Positions 32,935-45,461 of a stretch of 64,000 nt of DNA are shown in pieces. The stretch's first letter is position 1, and every line of letters starts with the position of its first letter. Source of the DNA: Apodemus sylvaticus (Eukaryota > Chordata > Mammalia > Rodentia > Muridae); assembly GCF_947179515.1 (NCBI RefSeq), contig NC_067473.1, forward strand, positions 99,847,782 through 99,911,781, written 5' to 3'. A program made the translations under genes and the position numbers. A model generated the notes under the pieces. It was given only the letters and a program-made list of their open reading frames with translations. It had not been told where the DNA came from and ran no database searches.

Positions 32935-33640
32935 CAGTGGTCATGATGTGGCTAGGGATCAAGTTGATGTCCAAGGCCTGTGTTTCTACCTAATACTACT
33001 AGATGTTTATGTCTGCCACAGTCTGAGGTCATGTCAATGTCTGTTGCTGTCTTGCCACTGGGGCCAATATTGATCTGAGTTGCCTCATGTCCACCTGAGG
33101 TCGTGGTAATGTCTGTATCTGAGCTACTGCTGAAGGGTATGTTTGGGTCCAATGCCCTGGGGTGATCAGGGTCTATGTTGATGTCCATGGTCCATGTGCT
33201 CTTAGCCTATGCTAGGATGCCTGAAACTATGTTGATGTCCATTGGCCATATTTCTGCTGTGAGGCATACTAATTTGAGTGTCCTGGGATGCCCCTGGGAC
33301 TATGGTGATGACTGAATGGTGCTGCCACAGAAGGAAGTGTCTGGGTCTGTGATCCTAGTGAAGCCAGGATTTGTGTTGATGTCCATGGCTCATGGGACCA
33401 CCTAAGGCTATGTAGTCTGTGGTCTGTGCTACAGCCTGAATCCAGGTCAATATCTGTGGAGTGTGCTGCTGACAGGGACCAAATCAATCTGAGTGCCTGC
33501 CTGCCACCTAGGGCCACACAGATGTCTGTGATCAGGGCTGATGCTAAGGAATACGTGTGGGTTCATGGACCAACTCCAGACAGATGTCATGATCATCATC
33601 TGTGCTATCACAAGAAACTATGTCAAAGCCCATGATCCAT
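32935..33640. repeat. Degenerate repeat with recurring GTTGATGTCCATGG
   Basis: GTTGATGTCCA(T/A)GG recurs at about 32950, 33177, 33231 and 33377, with CTGTGGTCTGTGCTAC- and GGGCCA-like blocks between, at irregular 55-150-bp spacing. It resembles an interspersed rodent element built of decayed short tandem units. Confidence 0.55.
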
Positions 33641-34002
33641 GCTCCTGCTAACTGTCAAGAGCAATAATACCAATGCAATGCAGTAATGCCAATGACACAG
33701 TTGAGAAAGAGGGAAATGGAAGGTTTCTCTGATAACCCCAACCCCAATTTCAAAAAATAACAACCTAAACAGGAAACCACTGAAGAGAATTCTTATTTTC
33801 CAAAATTGTGATAATGATGTTAAAGTGCAGCTCTCCACAATGATGACTTCTAATCAGGTTCAGAAGGAAAGGATATGGTTCAATTTAAAGGACAGGCCTT
33901 GGAGAGTCTGACACATTCCAGCAAGTATATAGATAACACATTTGGACAGGTTCTTCTGTTTGTTTGTTTTTACTTTTGTTGTTGTTGTTATCGTTTTTTG
34001 TG

Positions 34003-34560
34003 TAGCCGCCCGTGGCCACATGCATACCGGATCCCTGGAAGAGAATTCTGGGGGTGAACAGGAAGGGGACGAAAGAGAAATGAGTCAAGAGGACAGTTTC
34101 CCATAGAGACTGACTTTACTATTATTTAGCCAATATATATAGTCTTTAGAAAACCACCCTGCCCCCCAAATGGCTGCGAATTCCTTGGATCTTCTTCTCA
34201 GCGGGTTGCCTGCTTCCAGTAACGCAGGTTTCTGCTGGTCTCCAGGTGAGACTGCCCTGAGGCAGCTTTGGTAGTTAAGGTGAAAGTGGCTGTATTGTTC
34301 CCAAAGGAACAAGGGCCGGAGATAACACCAGGGGAAGGGTGGAGGCTGCAGGCCAGGAAAGTCGCAGCTTGAATAGGCCGGAGATAATACCAGCAGAGGA
34401 AGAGTGGGGGCTGCTGGCCAGGAAATGTCACAGCTAAATGCTATAAGGGAAGGGACAGTTTTGTTGAGGAAGGTCACAAGGGCAGGATGGCACAGGCCTA
34501 AAAGAATGGCAAAATGAGTGTGACAGAGTATATGATGCAAAATTTCTAAAGAATCAACAC
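34003..34560 (-). repeat. Probable solo LTR, minus orientation
   Basis: A CpG-containing block starts near TGTAGCCGCCC and reads on the minus strand as U3-like sequence with two tandem 62-bp units (34314-34375 and 34376-34437), a TATATA block (34133-34140) and an AATAAA-like region (complement of TTTACTATTATT near 34112). Size and layout fit an ERV LTR, but the ends and a target duplication could not be fixed. Confidence 0.45.
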
Positions 34561-34589
34561 AAATGTTGTACTAAACAAAAATTTAAAGA

Positions 34590-35126
34590 ATACTAGAGGC
34601 CGCCACCTGTCATTTCGGCTGGGGCAGACACTTGCCATGTCTGCCACAGTGAAGACACCATCTCCTGATACTTCCTGGAGAACCAGCCACACTCAGGGAA
34701 TTTGGTAAGAACCCCCTCCAACCTCTGGAGATCTAGAGCTGCTGCTGGGAATCCAAAAGGACTCATTACACAGCAACCACGAAAACCTCTACCCACCAGA
34801 AAATCACTCCCCTTCCACTCCTTCTTCCCCTCCCCTCTCCATCTCCCCTTTCTGCTGGGGCAGATTCTTGAGAGGTCTGCCACCATGAAAACAAAATCTC
34901 CTGATACATCCTAGATACCCAGCCTCACTCAGGGCATTTAAGAACCAGCTAAACTCAGGGCATTTAGAATGTGGAGAGACCTGGGAGTATAGGAGAGCTG
35001 TTATCCCAGGAGTGCCTACATACCTGTGTGCACAGAGAGAATGGGAATCCCAGGAATACAGATAAACATGGTTGCAGGACAGATAAGCCACAGTCAATGA
35101 CAGCAAGACCAGGAAACACCAGAGAT
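34590..35126 (+). promoter_or_regulatory. L1 5' UTR with two related ~236-bp units
   Basis: GCTGGGGCAGA, then GTCTGCCAC, ATCTCCTGATAC(A/T)TCCT and CACTCAGGG(A/C)ATTT occurs at 34618 and again at 34854. Tandem monomers are the promoter architecture of rodent L1s. The units differ in sequence from the 238-bp units at 25.4 kb. Confidence 0.75.
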
Positions 35127-36225
35127 GACTAGAGGGCAAAAGGCAAATGCAAGATCATTACCAAGAGAAACTAAGGCACCATGGCACCTTCTGAACCCAG
35201 TACTCTCACAACAGCAAATCCTAGATAACCCAACACACCAGAAAAGCAAGAGCTGGATTTAAAATCACATCTCATGATGCTGATATAGGACTTCAAGAAG
35301 GACATACATAACTCCCTTAAAGAAATACAAGAGAACACAGGTCAACAGGTAAAGGTCTTAGAGAGGAAACACAAAAATTCCTTAAATAATTTCAGGAAAA
35401 CACAAACAAACAAGTGAAGTAACTGAACAAAATTATCCAGGATCTAAAAATGGAAGTAGAAACAATATAAAAAAAAAGTGAAACAATTATGGAGATAGAA
35501 AGCTTTGGAAACATTTCAGGAGTCATAGATGCAAGCATCAACAACAGAATACAAGAGATAGAAAGAATCTCAGGTACTGAAGATACCATAGAAAACAGTG
35601 ACTCAATAGTGAAAGAAAATGCAAAATGCAAATAACTTGTAACGCAAAATATCCAAGAAATCCAGGACACAATGAGAAGACCAAAACTAAGGATTATAGG
35701 TATAGATGAGAGTGAGGATTTACATCTTAAAGGCCCAGTAAATATCTTCAACAAAATTATAGAAGAAAACTTCCCTAACCTAAAGAAAGAGATGCCCATG
35801 AACATTCAAGGAGGCTACAGAGCTCCAAACTAGACCAGAACAGAAATTTCTCCCATCACATAATAATCAAAACCAAGAAAGAATATTAAAAGCAGTAAGA
35901 GGAAAATGTCAGGTAACATATAAAAGGAGACCTATCAGAATTACACCAAACTTCTCACCAGAAAGTATGAAAGATAGAAGATCCTGTGTAGATGACATAC
36001 AGACCCTAAGAGAACTAAATATCAGCCCAGGCTACTATACCCAGCAAAACTCTTGATTACCATAGACAGAGAAAGCAAGACATTCCATGATAAAACCAAA
36101 TGTATACAATATCTTTCCACAAACCCAGCTATACAAAGAATAATGGGTGGAAAATACCAACACAAGGAAGTAAACTACACCCTAGAAAAAACAATAATCT
36201 TCTTTCAACAAACCCAAAAGAAGAT
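35127..36225 (+). pseudogene. L1 ORF1, decayed, start codon lost
   Basis: The expected ATGGCAAAAGGC start reads GAGGGCAAAAGGC. The coiled-coil and RRM segments (ACAATGAGAAGACCA, then AAACTAAGGATTATAGG at 35669) and the C-terminal SKTFHDKTKCIQYLSTNPAIQRIMGGKY (within 36053-36271) remain in several frames separated by stops. Confidence 0.85.
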
Positions 36226-37347
36226 AGCCACAAAGAATTCTACCTTTAACAATGAAAATAACAGGATGTAATAATATTTCCTTAATATCTCTTAACATCA
36301 GTGGTCTCAGTTCCCCAATAAAAAGACATAGACTAACAGACCTGATACACAAACAGGACCCAACATTTTGCTGAATACAAGAAAACCCACCTCAGTGGCA
36401 ATGACAGTCACTACCTCAGATTCTAAGGTTGGAAAACAGTTTTCCAAGCAAATGGTCCCAAGAAAAAAGCTGGAGTGGCAATTCTTATATTGGATAAAAT
36501 CGACATTCAACCAAAAGTTGCCAAAAAAAGATAAAGAAAGATACTTTATTCTGGTCAAAGGAAAAATCTTCCAAGATGAACTCTCAATTCTGAACATCTA
36601 TGCTCCAAATGCAAGGTTACACTCATAAAGGAAACTTTACTAAAGCTCAAAGCACACATGTCACCCCACAAAATAATAGTGGGAGACTTCAACACCCTGA
36701 TCTCAGCAATAGACAAATCATAGATACAGAAACTAAACAGAGACACAGTGAAACTAACTGAAGTTATGGATCAAATGGATCTAATAGATAATTATAGAAC
36801 ATTCCACCCTAAAGCCAAAGAATATACCTTCTTCTCACACTTCATGGTACCTTCTATAAAACTGACCATATCATTGTTCACAAAACAGACCTCAAAAAAT
36901 ATAGATATATTGAAGTAATTCCATACACCTTATCAGATCACCATGGTCTAAGGCTGGTCTTAAGTTCAAACAAAAACAATGGAAAATACACATACACGTG
37001 TACTTTGAACAATCCTCTACTCAATAATAGCTTGGTCAAGGAAAAAAAATGAAGAAAGAAATTATAAACTTTTTAGAATTTAATGAAAATGAGGACCCAT
37101 CATACAAAAATGTAAGGGACACAATGAAAGCAGTGCTAAAAGGAAAACTCATAGCTCTAAGTGCTTCCAAAAAGAAAATGGAGAGAGCTTACACTACCAG
37201 CTTGACAACATATGTGAAAGCTCTAGAACAAAGAGAAGCAAATGCAACCAAGAGGAGTAGACAGCAAGAAATAATCAAACTCAGGGCTAAAATCAACCAA
37301 ATAGAAACAAAAAAAACTATACAAAGAATCAACAATACCAGGAGCTG

Positions 37348-37354
<7 letters not shown>

Positions 37355-37391
<37 letters not shown>
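37355..37391. repeat. A37 run inside L1 ORF2
   Basis: Where other L1 copies read TTCTTTGAGAAAATCAAC, this copy has a 37-base A run between TGGTTATTT and CAGACAAG. Confidence 0.95.
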
Positions 37392-37392
<1 letters not shown>

Positions 37393-37699
37393 AGACAAGA
37401 TAGACAAACCCTTAGCCAAACTAAGCAGAGGGCACAGAGACAGTACCTAAGTCAGCAAAATCAGTAATAAAAATAAAAAGGGAGGCATAACAACAGATAC
37501 TGAGAAAATCCAAATATTCATCAGATCCTACACAAGAGCTTATACTCAACAAAATTGAAAAATCTGGGAAAAATGGACAATTTTCTAGACACATACTAGG
37601 TGGTAATATTAAAACAGGATCAGATAAACCATCTAAATAGTCCCATAAGCCCCGAGGAAATAGAAGCAATTTTTTTATAGAAGCAATTTTTAATAGTCT

Positions 37700-37762
37700 C
37701 ACAACAACAACAACAACAACAACAACAGCAGCAGCAGCAGCAACAACAACAACAACAACAAC
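37700..37762. repeat. (CAA)n(CAG)n(CAA)n trinucleotide array
   Basis: ACAACAACA units with a central CAGCAGCAGCAG, inserted at the CAACC(A/C)AA position of ORF2. Polymorphic-looking simple repeat. Confidence 0.95.
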
Positions 37763-40700
37763 CAGAGCTCAGGACCAGACAGGTTTAGTGGGGAACTCTG
37801 TCAAATCTTCAAAGAAGAGCTAATACTGATACTCTTCAAACTACTCCACAAAGTGTAAACTGATACACTACCCAATTCACTCTATGAAGCCACAATAATG
37901 CTTAAACCTAAACCCAACAAAGACCAAACAAGGAAAGAAAACTTCACACCAATTGCTCTTATGAACATTGATGCAAAAATACTCAACAAATTGTGGCCAG
38001 CAGAATCCAAGAATGTAACAAAATGATAATTCACCACGATCATGTAGGCTTCATCTCAGGGATGCAGGGATGGTTCAATGTATTGAAATGCATTAATGTA
38101 ATCCACTACATAAACAAACTCAAAGAAAAAAGCCACATGGTCATTTTATTAGATGCTGAAAAGGCTTTTGACAAAATTCAGCATCACTTCATGATAAAAA
38201 ACCTTGGAGATATCAGGAATTCAAGGCCCATATCTAAACATAGTGAAATCAATATATAGCCAACCGGTAGCCAACATCAAACTAAATGGAAAGAAACTTG
38301 AAGCAATCCCATTAAAATCAGGAAAAAGACAAGGCTGCCCACTCTCTCCCTATCTATTCAATATAGCACTTAAAGTTCTAGCCAGAGGAATTAGACAACA
38401 AAAAAACGTCAAAGGATTCAAATTGGAAAGGAAGAAATCAAAATATCACTATTTGCAGAAGATACTTAAGCAACCCAAAAACTTTCACCAGAGAATTCCT
38501 AAAGCAGATAAACAATTTCAGCAAAGTGGCTGTACATAAAATTAACTCAAATAAATCAGTAGCCTTCCTATACTCAAAAGATAAACAAGCTGAGAAAGAA
38601 TTTAGGGAAAGACAATAGTCTTTCACAATAGTCACAAATAATATAGACTACCTTGGTGTGACTCTAACCCAGCAAGTAAAAGATTTGTATGACAAGAACT
38701 TCAAGCCTCTGAAGAAAGAAATGGAAGATCTCAGAAGATGAAAAGATCTCCTGTGCTCATGGATTAGCGGGATTAATATAGTAAAAAATGGTCATCTTGC
38801 CTAAAGCAATCTACAGATTCAAAGCAATCCCCATCAAAATTCCAAATCAGTTCTTCATAGAGTAGAAAGAGCAATCTTCAAATTCATTTGGAATAACAAA
38901 ACAACCCAGGATAGAGAAAACTATTCTCCACAACAAAAGATCTCCTAGAGGAATCACTATCCCTGACCTCAAGCTTTATTGCAGAGCAATAGTGATACAA
39001 AACTGTATGATACTGCTACAGAGACAAGCAGGAAGGTCAATGGAATAGAATTGAAGACCAGAAATGAACCCACACACCAATAGTCACTTGATATTTGACA
39101 AAGGAGCTAAAAAATTCCAGTGGAAAAAAGACAGAATTTTTAACAAATGGTTCTGATTCAATGAGAGGTCAACATGTAGAAAAATGAAAATTGACCCATT
39201 CTTATCTCCCTGTACAAAGTTCAAGTACAAGTGGATCAAGGACCTTCACATATAACCAGATACACTGAAGCTTAGAGATGAAAAAGTAGAGAAAATCCTT
39301 GAGCACCTGGACATGGTAGGACAAAAGGGCAACCAACAGATTAGGAAAAAATCTTTACCAATCCTACATCAGATAGAGTGCTAATATGTATACAAAGAAC
39401 TCAAGAAGTTAGACTCCAGGGAGCCAAATAACCCTATTAAAAAATGGGATACAGAGCTGAACAGAGAATTCTCAACTGAGGAAACTCGAATGGCTCTGAA
39501 GCACCTAAAGAAATGTTCAGCATCCTTAGTTATCAGGATGCAAATCAAAACATCCCTGAGAGTCCACCTCATACTAGTCATTATGACTAAGACCAATAAC
39601 TCAGGGGACAGTAGATCCTGGAGAGTATGTGGAAAAAGACGAATACTTCTTTGCTGTTGGCATTGAAAGCTGGTAAAACCACTCTGGAAATCAGTTTCAT
39701 GGCTCCTCAAAAAATTAGAAATAGTACTACCTGAGGACTGAGCTATACCACTCCTGGGCATATACCCAGAAGATGCTCCAACATGTAATAAGGATACATG
39801 CTCTACTATGTTCATAGCTGTCTAATTTATAATAGCCAAAAGCTGGGAAAAACTCAGATGTCCTTCAACAGAACAATGGATACAGGAAATGTATATTTAT
39901 ACAATGGAGTACTATTTAGCAATTAAAACAATGATTTCATGACATTCTTAGGCAAATGGATGGAACTAGAAAATGTCATCCTGAGCGAGGTTACCCAGTC
40001 ACAAAGGAACACACATGGTAGCACTCACTAATAAGTGGATGCTAGTCCAACAGCTCAAAATAAACAATTTACAATTCACCCAGCACAGGAAGCTCAAGAA
40101 GGAAAACCAAAGTGGAGGTGCTTTGGTTTTTCTGAAAAAAAGAACAAAATACTCACAGGAGCAATTATGGAGACAAAGTGTGAAGCAGAGTCTGAAGGAA
40201 AAGCCACTCAGCAACTGTCCTACCTGGGGATTCATCCTATAAACAGTCACCAAACCCCTACACTATTATGGATGACAAGAAGTGTATCAAGAGGAGCCTG
40301 TTGTGGTTGTCTCCAAAGGGGCACTGCCAGAGCCTTACAGATACAGAGGAAGATGTAGGCATCCAACCATTGGACTGAGTGCTGGGTCCCCAACGGAGAG
40401 TTTGAGGGAATACTGGAGGAACTGAAGGGGTTTGCTGCCCTATGGGAAGAACAATGATGTTGGACAACTAGACACTCAAGGGCTCCCAGGGACTACACCA
40501 TTAACCAGGGTTCCAGCCAAACATGGGTCCAGCCAAAAGGGTGACAAAGGAATGCCTTATGGGCATCAGTGGGAGGAGAGGTCCTTGGTCCTATGAAGGC
40601 TTGATAGATGCCCCAGTGTGGGAAAATCAAGGGGTCAGTAGGTAGGACTGGGTTGGGTGGAGGGGAATATTCTTTGAGACAGGGGGTAAAAGGATGGGTT

Positions 40701-40785
40701 GGGGGTTTTCTGGGATGGGGGGAAACCTGGGAAGGTAATAACATTTGAAATATAAGTGAAGAATATATTCAATAAAAAAATGTAA

Positions 40786-41317
40786 AAACAGAATGCTGGA
40801 GATGTGTATTATGGCTAACATCTACTCTGGACATAGAAAAGGATTCACAAAAGTAATCAGTCAAGAGAGCTTTTTCAGAAGAAATAAAAACCATTTTTAC
40901 TACAGATCTAATATTCCTATTGAGATTTATTACTACAACCTTAGAGATATGCATAAAATACCTATAAAAGTCAAATATTTAGTGAGAAGCAATCATGTAA
41001 ATTTATTTTAACACATTTTGTTATATGTATTTTTAATATTAATTAAAGATGAAAGCTAATTTGCATTCAAATTTTTACAAAAGAATTAAATCTTGTATAA
41101 TATGTTATCTATAGTATATAGAGTAACATCAACATATTTCAAGTGGGATAGATATGAGTACAAAAGTCCTGTTTTATATAAACATATTCTTCATTTTTAT
41201 TTGTTGAAACAAGTTTTTATATTCTATAGTAATTTTTAATTTGAATAAAAGTAATTTTCAATCGGAAAATGTCCCAGAAAACAGGTAACTTATCATTGTA
41301 CTATCTCCCGCTTTGTT
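40786..41317. other. Unassigned AT-rich DNA
   Basis: No gene or repeat recognised between two L1 ends. Confidence 0.5.
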
Positions 41318-41466
41318 TTTTAATTAGGTATATTATTTATTTACATTTCAATTGTTGTCTTGTTCAATTCTTTTTTGGTTCCCCCTGCCCCTGTAAATCC
41401 CATAAGCCATCTCCCCTTCCCCAGTCAATCCTCCCCCACTTCCCTGTCCTGGTATTCCTATTCTAA
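41318..41466 (-). mobile_element. Short L1 3' UTR fragment, minus
   Basis: TATTATTTATTTACATTTCAATTG, then CCCCTGTAAATCCCATAAGCC and CCCACTTCCCTGTCCTGG: the last ~150 bp of an L1 in reverse. Confidence 0.82.
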
Positions 41467-43110
41467 AAGTAGAAGGACTTTTTTGAGTTTGAGAAAAAAA
41501 GTTTGAGACTATTTCAGAAACTTTTAGAAATTCTGTCTTTGTCTTAGGACATTTAACAACTTTTATCTACTACAAATCAACAAGTACAACCAAAACCTTT
41601 AAAGTCAAACATCCTTATTATATTTTCCTATCAAGTGTTGAATATTGTGAATTAATGATTTAAGTGAAATAGAAGAAGAGAGATATGGGAAAGTAGGAAG
41701 GCAGTTAACAAAAAACTAAGAATGTGTGAAGAAGTCTTATGAAAACTCAAAAATCTATAAGCCAATTATAAATATTTTTAAAAGAGTTTGAGGAGTGGTT
41801 ACCTCTATGTTTGTACAATGCTGCTCCCAGAAGCCATGGGATAACAAATGAAATTCTCAGTGCCAGGCATAGGCTTCAACCCTATATGTTATTGGCCAGG
41901 AAAGCTCTCAAAGTAGCCAAAATAACACAGGCTATTATCAGCATTCTTGGCTGCCCACCATAGTGGTCATTAGATACTACTACTGAAGATACATGGGTTT
42001 TGAATGCAGAACATAGAGAAGTCAATCTCAAATTGGATTAGAAACTTCCTTCCTGATGGATAGCTTTCATAGTGCTGAAAGACCCAATCTATGCTGCTAA
42101 AGAAGAAAAAATATCAATTGTCTATCCAGTGCTGGACACAGTTGACTTGCAGGCAAAATGTCCCCACTTGTACAACAGTGGCATGCCAGACAACAACCAT
42201 TTTCTGATGGAAGATGGGATTTCATCTTAAGTACTGCAAGGATGGCCAAAAGCCCACGGGTAGGGAAGTCATAGACTCTAGCGGGGGAAATTGTTTTCTA
42301 GATGTTTTTACTAAATGATCATGTTGTCAAACTGCCTTCTAGATATTTCTATTTATAGACATAAATCAGTGCTGTTCTTAACCTTAGAGAAGTTTCTTTT
42401 CACAGACAGCAGTAGGCCTTCATCAAAGCTGTAAGCAAGAGGGGGATTCAGATCTATTTGGATTGTTTTAAATTCTCACCTGTCCCATACAGAACACCCT
42501 GTCCAGACTCCCATTACTACTGAACATAGCTGTGAGATCTGAAGTGACAGATCATGACTTTATTCAAATATAACTTGCTTCTATTTGTATTTTTTGTAGA
42601 ACAAAATTCGATCTTGATTGTGTGAATATGGAACCATTTAGGCAAATATCTATAGTAACAAAAGTGATGGAGCTTCAGTCCACTGTCACCCCTGCAAAGG
42701 ATGTCAGCAGGGTCTCAGGCCATGAGCTCAGTGGGAACATTACCTTGCTATAGACCTCTGAGTCTCCTAATAGCATGTGGTGCATCGCTTTCCATATGAG
42801 TTTTCTGCATAACAAATGACCATTGGGAAGCATCCTCATGCTTGCACCCTGCAAGACTAGGACTGATGTGGCAGGTTTCTCAACTCAGAATCTTTGAAAG
42901 TCTAAATTGAAAGGAAACTGGAAATTTTATTTTCAAATGTTGTCAAAGACCAGCTTTGATATCCAAGGTAAACTGAGGCAGGGCATTAAAAACAATTGAT
43001 GTCTCCAGAAGATTTTCTCTGGGGAAATAATGGCTGAAATAATTCTCTGAAGTTGGCAAAATTCCTGTGGCTGGCAGGAAACTCTGGGGCTGTCAAGAAA
43101 AGGGGGAAAT

Positions 43111-43116
<6 letters not shown>
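41467..43116. other. Unassigned non-coding stretch
   Basis: No gene recognised. Parts of 41790-42560 have the texture of an old dispersed repeat, but I cannot name a family. Confidence 0.45.

Positions 43117-43188
<72 letters not shown>
43117..43188. repeat. (CT)n(CA)n compound microsatellite
   Basis: A CT run to about 43149 switches directly to a CA run to about 43186. Frames across it are Ser-Leu / Thr-His artefacts. Confidence 0.97.
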
Positions 43189-43190
<2 letters not shown>

Positions 43191-43256
43191 TTTGGGGATG
43201 TAGTGAGCTTCAAAAAACTTCAACAATTGTCTTTTATTTTCTCCCACTGCCACACA

Positions 43257-43418
43257 ATTTTTTTTCATTTGGTTTTTTCAAGACAGGGTTTCTCTGTATA
43301 GCCCTGGCTGTCCTGAACTCACTTTGTAGACCGGGCTAGCCTCAAACTCAGAAATCTGCCTGCCTCTGCCTCTCAGAGTGCTGGTATTACAGGCATGCGC
43401 CATCACCTCCCGGCTCTG
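43257..43418 (-). mobile_element. B1 SINE, minus strand, well preserved
   Basis: A T-rich tail, then AAGACAGGGTTTCTCTGTATAG, CTCACTTTGTAGACCGGGCTAG, CTGCCTGCCTCTGCCTC and the CATGCGCCATCACCTCCCGGC head: a complete B1 in reverse. Confidence 0.95.
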
Positions 43419-43629
43419 CCACACAATTGAGCATCACTTTCAAACAATGGTTCTTCCTTCTACAAAGTAACCATTAACTTCCGTGTTTGGAAATAAAGGT
43501 ACATATTAACAGTGTGTCAGTAGTCCAGCCAAAGGGATTAAAGGTGTGTACTAAGGGCTGAGCCACACCCTAATTAGAAACAGGTTCAAATATCCTCTAA
43601 CAGGATCTGATGGCAAAGACTAAACAAGG

Positions 43630-43846
43630 GACAGCTAAATCTTGAAAGAATGTGGAGTAAAAGGAACACTCATACATTCCTAGTGGGAATGAAAGTTCAT
43701 CCAGCCACTATGGAAAAAAGTGGGGTGGATCCTCAGGAAGAAATCTACCTTGATATGCAGCTATACCACTCTTGGACATATACCAAAGGGTACTTAATCC
43801 TACCACAGAGACACTTGATCAACCATATTCACTGAAACATGTGAAC
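43630..43846 (+). mobile_element. Ancient L1 ORF2 C-terminal fragment, plus
   Basis: GGAACACTCATACATTCCTAG, CAGCCACTATGG, AGCTATACCACTCTTGGACATA and ACCATATTCACTG follow the usual L1 3' ORF2 order. About 215 bp with no flanking UTR. Confidence 0.75.
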
Positions 43847-44280
43847 TATTTGTGCCCTCTGTCCCATGGATTCTCTTTGCACTATATATAAACCTTACCC
43901 TTCTTGGCCAGTTTCCACCATATTAGCTTGAGACCCATGTCTGCTTCTGCACTCAATTCCTTTGTCCTCCTTTGTAAAGCCCAGCCCATACTATCCCCAT
44001 GCTTAGTGCACTTCAGACCTTCGGTGCATTTTGAAGAGCTCCTCTCTGAGCTGTGTATGGCAAAATTTCTTGTCTTGGGGCTGGGATCAGGTACCAACTT
44101 TGCAGTGGTCATCCTTGCTTGCACATCTACATTGCATTCAACATGGAAGCATCCCTGTCTCGTACATCTTCTGTTCTATCATCTTGTCAATCTTTTTGTC
44201 AGAGTATACTGAGTATCCTGTCATAATGAGAGGGCCCTTCTGCTGCATTGAAGCAAAGTAACAATGTTAATGAATAGAAA
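43847..44280. other. Unassigned non-coding DNA
   Basis: Short frames in both directions only. No family resemblance seen. Confidence 0.5.
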
Positions 44281-44399
44281 GTTAAGGTATAAGTTAATAA
44301 AAAAGAGAACAAAGTATAAATAAAAATATAAATTAACAGAACTATATGCAAAAATAGATGAAGATGTGGAGCTTAGAGTCTGGCAGAAAATTTGGTCAT
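44281..44399 (+). repeat. 119-bp exact direct repeat, copy 1
   Basis: Identical base for base to 44641-44759, exactly 360 bp away. The sequence is AT-rich and non-coding (GTTAAGGTATAAG start, TTTGGTCAT end). Flanking bases differ at both ends. Confidence 0.97.
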
Positions 44400-44510
44400 C
44401 CATGTAACCCAAGCTATGTGTCTAGAGGGCGGCAAACTCAAGACCCTCCTGCCTCAGCCTCTTACATGTTTGAATTATTAGAATTCATCACCATGCCTGG
44501 CAGAATTGTA
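44400..44510 (-). mobile_element. Ancient B1/monomer SINE relic, minus
   Basis: CTCAAGACCCTCCTGCCTCAG followed by ATTATTAGAATTCATCACCATG and CCTGGC mirrors the reverse complement of a 7SL-derived SINE head. Strongly diverged, lying between the two 119-bp repeats. Confidence 0.6.
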
Positions 44511-44640
44511 GTTCTTGAACATAAAAATTAAATAAAGTGAGCATACTTCAAAAAGGAAGGCAAAACATAAAGAATAACTTGTTAATTTCAGGTCATACAT
44601 ATTTGTTTTGCCCTATCAACTCATCTTTGAACTGTAGCTG

Positions 44641-44759
44641 GTTAAGGTATAAGTTAATAAAAAAGAGAACAAAGTATAAATAAAAATATAAATTAACAGA
44701 ACTATATGCAAAAATAGATGAAGATGTGGAGCTTAGAGTCTGGCAGAAAATTTGGTCAT
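44641..44759 (+). repeat. 119-bp exact direct repeat, copy 2
   Basis: Second copy of the block at 44281-44399 with no mismatch. The surrounding sequence on both sides is unrelated to that of copy 1. Confidence 0.97.
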
Positions 44760-44857
44760 GTACAGTGAACGTGTATAATAAAACAAAAGGATTCACCTCT
44801 CTATGGCACTGACCTGGAAAAAGAAACAGTGAAGATAAGCTGTGGAGGAGGGAATTT

Positions 44858-45000
44858 TCCATCTTTCCTTTGTCTTCCCTTTTTCCCCACTTTCTTCTTT
44901 CCTTCTCATACTTTCTTCTTTCCTCTTCCTCCTTTTTCCGGTTCTTTTCTTTCTCTTCTTCCCTCCTGCCTCCCTCTTCCTTCTTTCTTCCTTTTCTCCA
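44858..45000. repeat. Polypyrimidine (CTT/TTCC) tract
   Basis: Low-complexity CT-rich block. Open frames on either strand are compositional. Confidence 0.9.
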
Positions 45001-45461
45001 CATTACAATGCTACTTACTGTTCCTTCATATCATGTCTTCTTATACCTTTATTTTCTTATTTAATTAAAATAATACTGTCACATCCCACCTCAAAAATCT
45101 TGGTAGGAAATCCATTCTTCTGATGAGTTAAACCTAGGAAGGAGGTCAGAAGAAAGATTGTATGAAGAAATATTTACTTCTCCATCTACCTATATGAAGA
45201 TATAACCATCTATCTGTCTTATAATTTCTCTGGGGAAGGATCAATAGATTTGATAGTTAGCTTTTTATCACCTTAAAAAATATAAAATATCTGTCTTTTA
45301 ATAATAGTAGATGTTTTTAAGAAATACACAAAAGATGTATCTGGGCACATATCTGTTATAGGCTTCTTTTCTTCATTTTTGAACTACTGCATACCCTGCA
45401 GTATTATTTCTGTTCAGTAGAAGAAATTCCACTCACCGGTTCTACTTAAAGACAATGGACT
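45001..45461. other. Unassigned AT-rich DNA
   Basis: No gene or repeat recognised. Confidence 0.5.

Larger units (their letters stand above)
36257..40036 (+). pseudogene. L1 ORF2, decayed, with repeat expansions
   Basis: Open pieces match successive ORF2 parts: endonuclease (36368-36628), the post-endonuclease region (37049-37450), RT (37993-38259 with SLISGMQGWF-like and LLDAEKAFDKIQH motifs; 38204-38539 with GCPLSPYLFNIALKVLARGIR). The catalytic FADD block near 38450 reads FAEDT, and bases are missing after it. An A37 run (37355-37391) and a CAA/CAG array (37700-37762) break the frame. The C-terminal region is present to about 40036. Confidence 0.85.
34590..40785 (+). mobile_element. Old full-length L1 (Lx type), plus strand
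   Basis: 5' UTR with two monomer-like units, then ORF1, ORF2, 3' UTR and an A-rich end (AATAAAAAAATGTAAAAAC). All parts are in order but riddled with stops. ORF2 carries an A37 run and a CAA/CAG array not seen in the other L1 copies here. Confidence 0.88.

Noticed and set aside
43053..43339. Ser-Leu / Thr-His repeat proteins
   Set aside because: They translate the CT/CA microsatellite and an antisense B1.
44593..45123. Glu/Lys-rich minus and Phe/Ser-rich plus frames
   Set aside because: Products of the polypyrimidine tract at 44858-45000.
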